Position numbers and translations under genes: made by a program. A DNA stretch of 64,000 bases from Agromyces albus. Its GTDB lineage: Bacteria; Actinomycetota; Actinomycetes; Actinomycetales; Microbacteriaceae. This document shows positions 26,795 through 34,952 of this stretch, one piece after another; the stretch's first letter is position 1, and every line of letters begins with the position of its first letter. Location of the stretch: contig NZ_JAUSWX010000001.1 of NCBI RefSeq assembly GCF_030815405.1, positions 868,001-932,000 of the forward strand, given 5' to 3'. The notes under the pieces are model-generated. The model saw only the letters and a list, made by a program, of their open reading frames with translations, was not told the origin of the DNA and made no database searches.

Positions 26795-27706
26795 ATGAGG
26801 TCGGCGATCAGCGTGGTCCGCGAACACGGCGGCGCGTGTCGCACCAGGGACCTGCGCGCGGCGGGGTTCGACGCGCGCGCGGTCGCCGCAGCGGTGGCAT
26901 CCGGATGCATCGAGCGTGCTCGCATCGGGCATTTCGTCGCTCCCGAGCTCCCGGCCACCGTGAAGCGCGCGATACGTGTCGGTGGAAGGCTCACGTGTGT
27001 GAGCGCAGCGCAGGCGATGGGCCTCCGCGTGCTCAAGGAGCCACACTGCCTGCACATCGAGGTCGCAGAACACGATTCGCGGTTTCGGCGCCCGGGCGAC
27101 CCGACCAAGCGCTTGCGTCCGAAGCTGCAGCGTATCTCGGAGCATCCGCAAGTCCGATTCCATTGGCGAGGCGTCTGCCATTCCGGCGACGCGATGCCGC
27201 CGCTCCTCGATGTGCTCGTCGAGGTCGTCGGATGCCTGCCCGCACTCGACGCGCTCTGCATTCTGGACTCCGCCCGGGAGTGCATACCGTCGGCGTGGAA
27301 GCCGCCGGCTTTGAACGATGCCGGATTCTCCGAGTTGCTTGAATGTCTCCCACCCGGGCAACGGACGCTCGCGGTCAGGTCATCGTCGCTCAGCCAAGCG
27401 ATCGGGGAGACTATTGCTCGCGAGCGCTTCAGGGAGGCAGGTATCCACGCTCGACCCCAGGTTGTACTGCCCGGTGGCTATCGCGCTGACCTCCTCATCG
27501 GCGATCGCCTGATCTTCGAATGCGAGGGCATGGACGCGCATTCGGGTTCTGACGCATTCCACGCGGATCGCGAACGGATGGCATGGCTCCGGGCATGCGG
27601 ATACCTCGTGCTGAACTTCAGTCACAAGCAGATCGTGGAGGACTGGCCGAGTGTTCTCAGCACGGTGCTCCTCGTGATGCGCCGCGGCGCGCACCTGGCC
27701 GCCTGA
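26795..27706 (+). CDS. AbiEi-like winged-helix plus DUF559/Vsr-like nuclease protein
   Basis: Protein of about 303 residues. The N-terminal part (VVREHGGACRTRDLRAAGF, then VASGCIERARIGHFVAP) resembles the winged-helix region of AbiEi-type antitoxins. The C-terminal part has a PD-(D/E)xK-like nuclease core: YRADLLIGDRLIFECEG, FHADRERMAWLRACGYLVL and a final strand, as in DUF559/Vsr-like proteins; the catalytic set would be Asp and the Glu-x-Glu. GATTCT ends six bases before the ATG at 26795, suggesting a leaderless start; an upstream ATG at 26753 is the alternative. Codon use looks less GC-biased than in its neighbours. Palindromic elements flank it on both sides. No toxin partner gene is present. 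Confidence 0.75.
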   Translation: MRSAISVVREHGGACRTRDLRAAGFDARAVAAAVASGCIERARIGHFVAPELPATVKRAIRVGGRLTCVSAAQAMGLRVLKEPHCLHIEVAEHDSRFRRPGDPTKRLRPKLQRISEHPQVRFHWRGVCHSGDAMPPLLDVLVEVVGCLPALDALCILDSARECIPSAWKPPALNDAGFSELLECLPPGQRTLAVRSSSLSQAIGETIARERFREAGIHARPQVVLPGGYRADLLIGDRLIFECEGMDAHSGSDAFHADRERMAWLRACGYLVLNFSHKQIVEDWPSVLSTVLLVMRRGAHLAA

Positions 27707-27736
27707 TCGGAGCGTTCGCCACGACCAGCGCGCATA

Positions 27737-27826
27737 CTGTCACCGGATTCGGGGATTTGCGACGACACGCCGGTGCGGCGGCTGCGCGGGCGGCGTGTTG
27801 TCGCAAATCCCCGAATCCGGTGACAG
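27737..27826. repeat. Palindromic element A, copy 2 (90 bp)
   Basis: Arms 27737-27772 and 27791-27826 are complementary over 36 bases with one mismatch, leaving an 18-base loop. Each arm starts CTGTCACCGGATTCGGGGAT, the same outer sequence as copy 1 apart from C for T at one base. It lies 30 bases after the nuclease-like gene and before the convergent hpaD gene, for which it could also act as terminator. Confidence 0.88.
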
Positions 27827-27875
27827 AGGCAGTCGCGGGTGGGGCGGCGGATGCGACGGCAGCGCGCCGTGAGCG

Positions 27876-28997
27876 CTACAGGGTGTTGCCGAGCTTGAAG
27901 CCGCGCTGCTCGTCGTCTTTGCGGGTGTACGAGAAGCCGTCGGCGCCGATCGTGACCTCCATCTCGGACTCGTCGGTGCGCGCCACCACGGGCTGCGGCT
28001 CGCCGTCGAGGTCGAGCACGAGCGAGGCATCCGTGTACCAGCTCGGCACGACGGGGTTGCCCCACCAGTCGCGGCGCTGGTTGTCGTGCACGTCCCACGT
28101 GACGACGGGGTTGTCGGGGTCGCCTGTGTAGTAGTCCTGCGTGTAGATCTCGACGCGATGCCCGTCGGGGTCGCGCAGGTACAGGTAGAACGCGTTCGAG
28201 ACGCCGTGACGGCCGGGTCCGCGCTCGATGACGTCCGACATCCGCAGTGCGCCGAGCTTGTCGCAGATCGCGATGATGTTGTGCTTCTCGTGCGTCGAGA
28301 ACGCGATGTGGTGCATGCGCGGGCCGTCGCCGCCCGTCATCGCGGTGTCGTGCACGGTCGGCTTGCGGCGCATCCACGCCGCGTAGGTCGTGCCGGCCTC
28401 GTCTTGGATGTCCTCCGTGACGCGGAAGCCGAGGTCCTCCATGTACTTGACGGCGCGTGGGACGTCGGGCGTGACCTGGTTGAAGTGGTCGAGCCGCACG
28501 ATCGCGCCCGGCGTGTGGAGGTCGAAGCGCCATGCAAGCCGCTCGACGTGCTGCACGTCGTGGAAGAACTCATAGGGGAAGCCGAGCGGGTCCTCGACGC
28601 GCACCGAATCGCCGATGCCCTTCGTGAAGCCGTCGGGCCGGCGCTCGACGCGGCATCCGAGCTCCGTGTAGAACGCGACGGCACGGTCGAGGTCTTCGGG
28701 GGTGCGCACCCGGTAGGCGAGGGCCGCGGCCGCGGCCACCGGGCCCTCGCGCAGCACGAGGTTGTGGTGGATGAACTCCTCGAGCGAGCGCAGGTACACC
28801 GTGTCGTCGTCCTCCTCGGTCACGACGAGCCCGAGCACGTCGACGTAGAAGGCGCGCGAGGCGGCGAGGTCGGTGACGACGAGTTCCATGTAGGCGGCGC
28901 GAACGACGTCGGGCGCCGGCGCGGTCGGAGTGGGGATGCGGTCGGCCGGTGCCGGGATCGGGTCGCCGGCGGTCACGATCGGTTCGGGGAGTTCCAT
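27876..28997 (-). CDS. hpaD: 3,4-dihydroxyphenylacetate (homoprotocatechuate) 2,3-dioxygenase
   Basis: Extradiol ring-cleaving enzyme that opens homoprotocatechuate to 5-carboxymethyl-2-hydroxymuconate semialdehyde; 373 residues. Two VOC (glyoxalase-like) modules. Metal ligands His171 (RLDHFNQ), His230 (RMHHIAF) and Glu283 (HRVEIY) line up with His155, His214 and Glu267 of the Brevibacterium enzyme at a constant offset of 16; second-sphere His216 and Tyr273 align too. Iron or manganese cannot be told. The start at 28997 has AGGA upstream; earlier in-frame codons give a Pro-rich, non-family extension. Last gene of the hpa operon, 82 bases after hpaE. Confidence 0.95.
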   Translation of the reverse strand: MELPEPIVTAGDPIPAPADRIPTPTAPAPDVVRAAYMELVVTDLAASRAFYVDVLGLVVTEEDDDTVYLRSLEEFIHHNLVLREGPVAAAAALAYRVRTPEDLDRAVAFYTELGCRVERRPDGFTKGIGDSVRVEDPLGFPYEFFHDVQHVERLAWRFDLHTPGAIVRLDHFNQVTPDVPRAVKYMEDLGFRVTEDIQDEAGTTYAAWMRRKPTVHDTAMTGGDGPRMHHIAFSTHEKHNIIAICDKLGALRMSDVIERGPGRHGVSNAFYLYLRDPDGHRVEIYTQDYYTGDPDNPVVTWDVHDNQRRDWWGNPVVPSWYTDASLVLDLDGEPQPVVARTDESEMEVTIGADGFSYTRKDDEQRGFKLGNTL

Positions 28998-29079
28998 GTC
29001 AGCGTCCTTGCTGGGAGTGGTCGGGAGTGGTCGGGAGGGAGTCGGAATGGGGTCGGATGCCGCGTGCTGCGGCATCCGC

Positions 29080-30606
29080 TCAGGGGTTCGCGGTGGCGAC
29101 GGGCGCGGTGCCCTGTCGCGTGCCGAAGCGCGGCGAGTGCGCTTCGTTGAGCGTGATGTGCACGGCCTGTTGGTCGGTGTAGAAGTCGATCGAGCGGTAA
29201 CCGCCCTCGTGGCCGAGCCCCGAGGCCTTCACGCCGCCGAACGGGGTGCGGAGGTCGCGCACGTTGTTGGAGTTGAGCCACACCATGCCCGCCTCGACGG
29301 ACTGCGAGAAGTTGTGGGCCCGCTGCAGGTTGTTGGTCCAGATGTAGGCGGCGAGGCCGTATTTCACGCCGTTCGCGAGGGCGAGGGCCTCCTCGTCGGA
29401 GTCGAACGGCGTGATCGCGACGACCGGGCCGAAGATCTCCTCCTGGAAGATGCGCGCGTCGGGCGCGACATCCGCGAACACCGTCGGCGCGACGTAGTTG
29501 CCCGTCGGCAACCCCTCTGGGCGACCGCCGCCCGCGACGAGCCGCCCCTCGCCCTTGCCGATCTCGACGTAGGACATGACCTTCTCGTAGTGCTCGGGGT
29601 GCACGAGCGCCCCCACCTCGGTCGCCGGATCGTGCGGATCGCCGACGACGATGTTCTCGGCCCGTTCGGCGTACCGCGACACGAAGTCGTCGTAGATCGA
29701 GCGCTCGACGAGAATTCGCGAGCCCGCCGTGCAGCGTTCGCCGTTGAGCGAGAACACGCCGAAGACGGTCGCGTCGAGCGCTGCCTCGAGGTCGGCGTCG
29801 GCGAAGACCACGGCGGGCGACTTGCCGCCGAGCTCCATCGAGAGGCCCTTCAGGAACGGCGCGGCGTTCGCGAAGATCAGCTGCCCGGTGCGGCTCTCGC
29901 CGGTGAAGGAGATGAGCGGGACATCCGGATGCTTCACGAGCGCGTCGCCCGCCTCTTCACCGAGCCCGTTGACGAGGTTGAACACGCCGTCGGGAACTCC
30001 CGCCTCGCGGAAGATGTCGGCCCAGAGGCTCGCCGAGAGCGGCGTGAACTCGGCGGGCTTCAACACGACCGTGTTGCCCGTGGCGAGAGCGGGGGCGAGC
30101 TTCCACGACTCGAGCATGAACGGCGTGTTCCACGGCGTGATGAGCCCGGCGACGCCGATGGGCTTGCGATTCACGTAGTTCACCTGGCGACCGGGCACCT
30201 TGTAGGTGTCGTCGCGCTGGGCGACGATGAGGTCGGCGAAGAAGCGGAAGTTCTCGGCGGCGCGCTGCGCCTGGCCGAGGGCCTGGGTGATCGGCAGTCC
30301 GGTGTCGAAGGTCTCGAGCTCGGCGAGCCGCGCGTCGCTCGCCTCGACGAGGTCGGCGATGCGGTGCAGCACGCGGGCGCGCTGGCGCGGCAGCATCCGG
30401 GGCCACGGTCCGTCGGTGAACGCGCGGCGAGCGGCGGCGACGGCGAGGTCGATGTCGGCCCGCTGGCCGGCGGCGGCCTGCACGTAGGTCTCGTTCGAGA
30501 CCGGGTCGAGCACGTCGAAGGTCTCGCCGCCGACCGAGTCGACGAACTCGCCGTCGATGTAGTGGCGGATGCGGTCGGGCAGTCCCTCGGGGATGTGGTG
30601 GGTCAT
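29080..30606 (-). CDS. hpaE: 5-carboxymethyl-2-hydroxymuconate semialdehyde dehydrogenase
   Basis: NAD-dependent aldehyde dehydrogenase of 508 residues, second step after ring cleavage in homoprotocatechuate degradation. ALDH motifs: VITPWNTPFM-like (GLITPWNTPFMLESW), SFTGESRTGQ, the catalytic Glu in MELGGKSPAVVF and catalytic Cys in NGERCTAGSR. YNFSQ-like and VNGLGEEAGDALVKHP segments match HpaE. The ATG at 30606 follows the GntR regulator gene by eight bases, within one transcript. Its place between hpaG and hpaD defines the substrate better than its sequence alone. Confidence 0.93.
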   Translation of the reverse strand: MTHHIPEGLPDRIRHYIDGEFVDSVGGETFDVLDPVSNETYVQAAAGQRADIDLAVAAARRAFTDGPWPRMLPRQRARVLHRIADLVEASDARLAELETFDTGLPITQALGQAQRAAENFRFFADLIVAQRDDTYKVPGRQVNYVNRKPIGVAGLITPWNTPFMLESWKLAPALATGNTVVLKPAEFTPLSASLWADIFREAGVPDGVFNLVNGLGEEAGDALVKHPDVPLISFTGESRTGQLIFANAAPFLKGLSMELGGKSPAVVFADADLEAALDATVFGVFSLNGERCTAGSRILVERSIYDDFVSRYAERAENIVVGDPHDPATEVGALVHPEHYEKVMSYVEIGKGEGRLVAGGGRPEGLPTGNYVAPTVFADVAPDARIFQEEIFGPVVAITPFDSDEEALALANGVKYGLAAYIWTNNLQRAHNFSQSVEAGMVWLNSNNVRDLRTPFGGVKASGLGHEGGYRSIDFYTDQQAVHITLNEAHSPRFGTRQGTAPVATANP

Positions 30607-30614
30607 GTCTGGTC

Positions 30615-31382
30615 CTAGTCGTTCGACGCGGTGAGTGCGTGATCTGGGTCGGCGGCTGCGGCTGCGGCTGCAGCGTCTGCGGCTGCGGATGCGACGGCTT
30701 GCCCGGTCGCGAGCTTGTGTGCGGCCTGGTAGGCGAGCACCGCGTCGAGGGTCGCGGCGCGATGCTGCCGGGCTGCGAGCTCGATCTCGAGCGGATCGGC
30801 CCCCGACTCGATGAGTTCGACGAGGCGTTCGTGCTCGTCGACCGAGTCGTGTGCGCGCCCCGGCACGAAGCTGAACGAGGAGTCGCGCAGCATCTTCATG
30901 CGATTCCAGCCGCGGTGCACGAGGTCGAGGATGTGCGGGTTCGGGCACTCCTCGAAGAGCACGGCGTGGAACTCGAGGTTCAGCGCGGTGAAGCGGTGCG
31001 GGTCGAAGTCGGCAAGCGTCCGCCGCATCCGCTCATTGATCTCGCGCGCTCGCCGCAGATGCTCTGGGGTGAGATACGGCGCCGACATCGAGGTGGCGGC
31101 GCCCTCCACGATCGAGAGCGTCTGCATCGTGTGCAGGTACTCGGCCTCCTTGATGAGGGCGACCTGCGCGCCGACGTTGCGCTCGAACGTGACGAGCCCC
31201 TCGGCCTCGAGCAGCCGGATCGCCTCGCGCACCGGAACGACGCTCACGTCGAGCTCGCGCGCGATCTGGCCGAGCACGAGCCGGAAGCCCGGCACGTACC
31301 GGCCGTCGTCGATGCGCGCGCGGATGAAGCGGTAGGCCTGCTGGGCCTTGCTCTCGATGGGACGCAGCCGCTCGGCGCTCAT
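30615..31382 (-). CDS. GntR-family regulator (FCD domain) of the hpa operon
   Basis: Transcription factor of 255 residues. Winged helix at the N-terminus (AYRFIRARIDDGRYVPG, then ELDVSVVPVREAIRLLEAEG) followed by an all-helical FCD ligand domain with the Asp/His metal or acid-binding positions (LNLEFHAVLFEECPN and the RAHDSVDEHERL region). The last 30 residues are an odd Ala-rich tail. It sits inside the operon, overlapping the upstream gene by four bases. Two nearly identical palindromes, one before hpaH and one before the FAH-RraA gene, are the likely operators. The inducer is probably a pathway intermediate (inference). Confidence 0.9.
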   Translation of the reverse strand: MSAERLRPIESKAQQAYRFIRARIDDGRYVPGFRLVLGQIARELDVSVVPVREAIRLLEAEGLVTFERNVGAQVALIKEAEYLHTMQTLSIVEGAATSMSAPYLTPEHLRRAREINERMRRTLADFDPHRFTALNLEFHAVLFEECPNPHILDLVHRGWNRMKMLRDSSFSFVPGRAHDSVDEHERLVELIESGADPLEIELAARQHRAATLDAVLAYQAAHKLATGQAVASAAADAAAAAAAADPDHALTASND

Positions 31383-32875
31383 CGGCCCTCCACCTCGGCG
31401 CGGTAGCGCGCCTTCCACTCGGCGTTCATGGGGAAGAGCCCGTCGACGGATGCCCCGGCCGCCACCTGCTCGGCGACGTACGCGTCCTCCTGCTCCTGCG
31501 CGACCGCCTCGGCCACGACCTCCTCGACGAGGTGCGGCGGGATCACGATGACCCCGTCGCCGTCGCCCACGATGACGTCGCCGGGCTGCACGGCCGCGCC
31601 GCCGCACGTGATCGTGACATCCGTCTCCCATGGCACGTGCTTGCGTCCGAGCACCGACGGGTGCGGGCCCTGCGAGAACACCGGGATCTCGAATCCAGCG
31701 ACGGCCTCGGCGTCGCGCACGCCGCCGTCGGTGACGATGCCGGCCGCGCCGCGCACCTGGGCACGCAGGGCCAGCACGTCCCCCACGGTGCCCGTGCCGC
31801 GCTCGCCGCGGGCCTCGATCACGAGCACTTCGCCGGGCTCGACCGTGTCGAACGCCCGCTTCTGCGCGTTGAACCCGCTGCCGTGGCGTTCGAAGAGGTC
31901 GGGACGGAACGCGACGAAGCGCACGGTCTTCGCGCGCCCGACGAGGCGGCGGCCGGGCTGGTTCGAGTGCACGCCCTCGATGAAGACGTCGTGGTAGCCG
32001 CAGTTGCGGAGCGCCACCGAGAGGGTCGCGACGCCGACGCTCGAGAGGCGCTCGCGGAGGGCCAGGGTCAGTTCGAAGGCGGGGCCTGGCTCGGGCGCGG
32101 ATTCGGGTTCGGGTTCGGGCTCGAGTTCAGGCAGGCCCGCGCGCTCGCGATCGCCCCACGCCTCGATGCGCTGCAGGTCGTCGGTCGTCGGCTTCGTGCC
32201 GAAGTCGCCGAAGGGCGCCGTGCCCGCGGTGATCGTCGTGACGAGGTGGCCCGAGGTGGGGGCGCCCGCGGCATCCGGGGCATCGACCTCGACCTCGACG
32301 ACGTCGCCCGGCACGACGACCGACGAGCCGGCGGGCGTGCCCGTGAGGATGACGTCACCGGTCTCGAGGGTCATCAGCTGAGAGAGGTCGGCGACGAGCT
32401 GCCCGAACGGGAACAGCAGCGTGTCGCTCGAGTCCTCCTGCACGAGGGCGCCGTTCACCCACGTGCGCACGCGAAGACCTGCGGGATCGACGGATGCCGC
32501 GGGGATGAGTTCGGGGCCGAGCGGCGTGAAGCCGTCGCCGCCCTTCGAGCGCACGTTCGATCCCTTGTCTGCGGCGCGCAGGTCGTAGAGGCCGAAGTCG
32601 TTCGCCGCGGTGACGGATGCGACGTGGCTCCACCCGTCGGCGGGGGAGACCCGGCGTGCGGGCTCGCCGATCACGAGCGCGATCTCGCCCTCGAAGGCGA
32701 GGAGCTCGGTGCCGGAGGGACGCTCGAGGGTGCCGCCCGAGGGAGCGAGGGAGGAGGCGGGCTTCAGGAAGTAACTCGGCGCGGAGGGCGTGCGACCGCG
32801 CTGGGCCGCCCTCGACGGGTAGTTGAGGTGCACGGCGATGATCTTGCCGGGGGTGGCGATGCCATCGATGGTCAT
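31379..32875 (-). CDS. hpaG: Fumarylacetoacetate hydrolase-family / RraA-family fusion protein
   Basis: 498-residue two-domain enzyme. Residues about 10-235 are a FAH-type isomerase/decarboxylase domain (LAFEGEIALVIGE with the metal-binding Glu-x-Glu, AANDFGLYDLR, KGGDGFTPLGPEL, GDVILTGTPAG). An acidic Glu/Pro linker (about 240-262) leads to an RraA-like domain with GIVTDGGVRDAEAV, whose Arg-Asp is the active-site pair of RraA-type aldolases/decarboxylases. In the pathway the FAH part would be the 2-hydroxyhepta-2,4-dienedioate isomerase or decarboxylase, and the RraA part could supply the other activity. The start at 32875 has GAGGA upstream; an operator lies 28-39 bases upstream. Confidence 0.9.
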   Translation of the reverse strand: MTIDGIATPGKIIAVHLNYPSRAAQRGRTPSAPSYFLKPASSLAPSGGTLERPSGTELLAFEGEIALVIGEPARRVSPADGWSHVASVTAANDFGLYDLRAADKGSNVRSKGGDGFTPLGPELIPAASVDPAGLRVRTWVNGALVQEDSSDTLLFPFGQLVADLSQLMTLETGDVILTGTPAGSSVVVPGDVVEVEVDAPDAAGAPTSGHLVTTITAGTAPFGDFGTKPTTDDLQRIEAWGDRERAGLPELEPEPEPESAPEPGPAFELTLALRERLSSVGVATLSVALRNCGYHDVFIEGVHSNQPGRRLVGRAKTVRFVAFRPDLFERHGSGFNAQKRAFDTVEPGEVLVIEARGERGTGTVGDVLALRAQVRGAAGIVTDGGVRDAEAVAGFEIPVFSQGPHPSVLGRKHVPWETDVTITCGGAAVQPGDVIVGDGDGVIVIPPHLVEEVVAEAVAQEQEDAYVAEQVAAGASVDGLFPMNAEWKARYRAEVEGR

Positions 32876-32902
32876 GGACGTCCTCGTCTGTCGATATCTG
32901 AA

Positions 32903-32914
32903 ATCATATACGAT
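32903..32914. promoter_or_regulatory. GntR operator, internal copy
   Basis: ATCATATACGAT differs by one base from the perfect palindrome at 34546. It overlaps the hpaI stop codon and lies 28-39 bases before the start of the FAH-RraA gene. The TATAC core is the usual half-site of FCD-type GntR proteins. Confidence 0.6.
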
Positions 32915-33707
32915 CGGAGGAGCCGGCCGCACCGATGAAGCGGTCGGCGAGCGCTTCCGTCGAGCGGGCGAGCAGCGACACGTCGGCGCCGACCAGCACG
33001 AGCGCGGCGCCCGCCTCGGCGTATCGGTCGGCGACCGCCGGCGCGAAGGCGTTGACGCCAGCCGGCTTACCGGCCGCCCGGGCCGCCGCGATCGATCGCA
33101 TGACGCCCGCCACGACGTCGGGGTGCTCCTGCTGCCCGATGAGTCCCATCGACGCCGCGAGGTCGGCCGGGCCGACCAGGATGCCGTCGACCCCCTCGAC
33201 GGCCGCGATCTCCTCGACGTGCTCGACCGCCGCCGCCGACTCGATCTGCACGAAGAGCGAGATCGTCGACGCGGCATCCGCGAGGTAGCCGTCGACGCGA
33301 TTCCACCGCGAGGCGCGAGCGAGCGCGCTGCCGACACCCCTGATCCCGTGCGGGGGATACCGCACGGCGCGCACCATGGCCTCAGCCTGCTCGGCCGAGT
33401 CGACCATGGGGATGAGCAGGTTCTGCACGCCGAGGTCGAGGTACTGCTTGATGGCGACCGGGTCGCCGAACGGCGGGCGCACGAGCGGGGTCACCGGGTA
33501 GGCGGCGACCGCCTGCAGCTGCGCGAGGATCGACTCGAGGCTGTTCGGCGAGTGCTCGGCATCGATGAGTACGACGTCGAGTCCGCTGCCTGCGGCGATC
33601 TCGGCGTTCACCGCGCTCGCCGAGCACACCCACACGCCGAACTGCGGGCGATCGGATGCCGCGATCCGCGCGGCGAGCGTCGGCGGAAGTGTCATTCGAA
33701 CCGGCAT
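32904..33707 (-). CDS. hpaI: HpcH/HpaI-family aldolase (4-hydroxy-2-oxoheptanedioate aldolase)
   Basis: Class II pyruvate aldolase of 267 residues that cleaves 4-hydroxy-2-oxoheptanedioate to pyruvate and succinate semialdehyde, the last step of the pathway. Motifs: LDVVLIDAEHSPNSLE (the catalytic His), VQNLLIPMVDSAEQAE, FVQIESAAAVEHVEEI (metal-binding Glu) and GVDGILVGPADLAASMG (metal-binding Asp). The ATG at 33707 lies inside the end of hpaH (16-base overlap). Operator sequence overlaps its stop. Confidence 0.93.
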   Translation of the reverse strand: MPVRMTLPPTLAARIAASDRPQFGVWVCSASAVNAEIAAGSGLDVVLIDAEHSPNSLESILAQLQAVAAYPVTPLVRPPFGDPVAIKQYLDLGVQNLLIPMVDSAEQAEAMVRAVRYPPHGIRGVGSALARASRWNRVDGYLADAASTISLFVQIESAAAVEHVEEIAAVEGVDGILVGPADLAASMGLIGQQEHPDVVAGVMRSIAAARAAGKPAGVNAFAPAVADRYAEAGAALVLVGADVSLLARSTEALADRFIGAAGSSDRI

Positions 33708-34477
33708 GTCACTGCTCCCAACTCGCGGTAGTCGGCGTGCACCGTGTCGCCTCGCTCGACCCACATCGGCCGGGTGAAGGAGCCCGCGAGGATGATCTCG
33801 CCCTCGCCGAGCGACTGCCCGTGCTGCGCGAGCTTGTTCGCGAGCCACGCGACGCCCATCGCCGGGTGCCCGAGCACCGCTGCTGCCACGCCCGACTCCT
33901 CGATCGTCTCGTTGCGGGAGAGCAGCGCCGAGACCCAACGCAAGTCGACCTCGTCGACCTTCGCGCGACCATCACCGACGACCATCGCGCCCATCGCGGC
34001 GTTGTCGGAGATCGTGTCGACGATCGTGCGGCCCTGCATCTCGATGTGCGAGTTGAGGATCTCGAGCGCCGGCACCACGTAGGCCGTGGCATCGAGTACG
34101 TCGGCGAGCGTCGTGTTCGGCCCTACGAGCGACTTCGAGAGCACGAACGCGAGCTCGACCTCGATGCGCACGTTCGAGAACCGGTCGAACTCGACGGATG
34201 CCCCGGACTCGATCACCATGTCATCGAAGATCACGCCGTAGTCGGGTTCGGTGATGCCGGTCGCCACTTGCATGACCTTCGACGTCAAGCCGATCTTCCG
34301 GCCCACGATGCGTCGCCCGGCGGCCGCTCGGCGCTCCGCCCAGAGATGCTGTACGGCATACGCGTCGTCGACCGTCATGCCGGGGTTGCGAGCCGTCAGG
34401 AGCGGCACGGTCGTGCGATCCCGATCGGCGGCGAGGAGCTCGTCGGCGATCGCCGCGATCTGCGAGGGGTCAAGCAC
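33692..34477 (-). CDS. hpaH: 2-oxo-hept-3-ene-1,7-dioate hydratase
   Basis: Hydratase of 261 residues in the FAH superfamily (MhpD/HpaH branch) that adds water to 2-oxohept-3-enedioate. Features are VGRKIGLTSKVMQ, DYGVIFDDM, RIEVELAFVLSKSL (metal-binding Glu residues) and ALEILNSHIEMQ. GTG start at 34477. First gene of the hpa operon, about 70 bases downstream of a perfect 12-base palindrome that is probably the GntR operator. Overlaps hpaI by 16 bases. Confidence 0.93.
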   Translation of the reverse strand: MLDPSQIAAIADELLAADRDRTTVPLLTARNPGMTVDDAYAVQHLWAERRAAAGRRIVGRKIGLTSKVMQVATGITEPDYGVIFDDMVIESGASVEFDRFSNVRIEVELAFVLSKSLVGPNTTLADVLDATAYVVPALEILNSHIEMQGRTIVDTISDNAAMGAMVVGDGRAKVDEVDLRWVSALLSRNETIEESGVAAAVLGHPAMGVAWLANKLAQHGQSLGEGEIILAGSFTRPMWVERGDTVHADYRELGAVTCRFE

Positions 34478-34545
34478 GGATGCTCCACTTCGTTGTCGAG
34501 ACTCAGGGCGATGTGCGGGAACCGAGGTGAGCCTGAGTATTCGAC

Positions 34546-34557
34546 ATCGTATACGAT
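34546..34557. promoter_or_regulatory. GntR operator before the hpa operon
   Basis: ATCGTATACGAT is a perfect 12-base palindrome 69 bases upstream of hpaH, in the only sizeable gap before the operon. One-mismatch copy at 32903. The remainder of 34478-34736 shows no gene. Confidence 0.65.
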
Positions 34558-34736
34558 ACGTCCCAGCGCTTGCGAGCAGTGCGTGGGAACCTCAGCCGCA
34601 GCGTCTACTTCCCCTTTAACGAAATGACTCCCGGAACGTCAACCCCGCCGCCGTTCGGCCGATTGCCGCGTACCGTGTGCGTGACACCAAGCGTTCGTGA
34701 CGACACGCGTCGATGATGGCGCCGGAGGGGATGACC

Positions 34737-34868
34737 ATGAACGAACGGACTGAATCGCACCCGGTGGATTTCACAGAGGAACTCAGCGATCGAGCGGCCG
34801 GCGGACTGCTGTTGGCCTTTCTGACAACGGTCCTCGTCGTGCTCGCGGTGGGGACGACCTTCAGCTGA
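34737..34868 (+). CDS. Small single-pass membrane protein
   Basis: Possible 43-residue protein: a charged N-terminus (MNERTESHPVDFTEELSDR) followed by one hydrophobic segment, GGLLLAFLTTVLVVLAVG. GGAGGGG ends six bases before the ATG at 34737, good spacing; an in-frame ATG at 34731 abuts the same motif and is less likely. The length and charge pattern are typical of small actinobacterial membrane proteins, but I cannot name a family. It is too short to judge by composition alone. Confidence 0.5.
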   Translation: MNERTESHPVDFTEELSDRAAGGLLLAFLTTVLVVLAVGTTFS

Positions 34869-34952
34869 GCACGCGCGCCGACGCGGCGGGGGGCGGTCTC
34901 AATCAACGGCCGTCATCTTGGTGAACCGTGGCCACCTCACGAGCGATCAGCA

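Noticed and set aside
26795..27706. Type IV toxin-antitoxin pair (AbiEi/AbiEii)
   Set aside because: The N-terminal half resembles AbiEi, but no AbiEii-type nucleotidyltransferase gene is adjacent on either side, and the protein carries its own nuclease-like domain.
34616..34906. 96-codon minus-strand frame opposite the small membrane protein
   Set aside because: Ser/Arg/Thr-rich with no start signal; the plus-strand frame has a ribosome-binding site and a clean hydrophobic helix.
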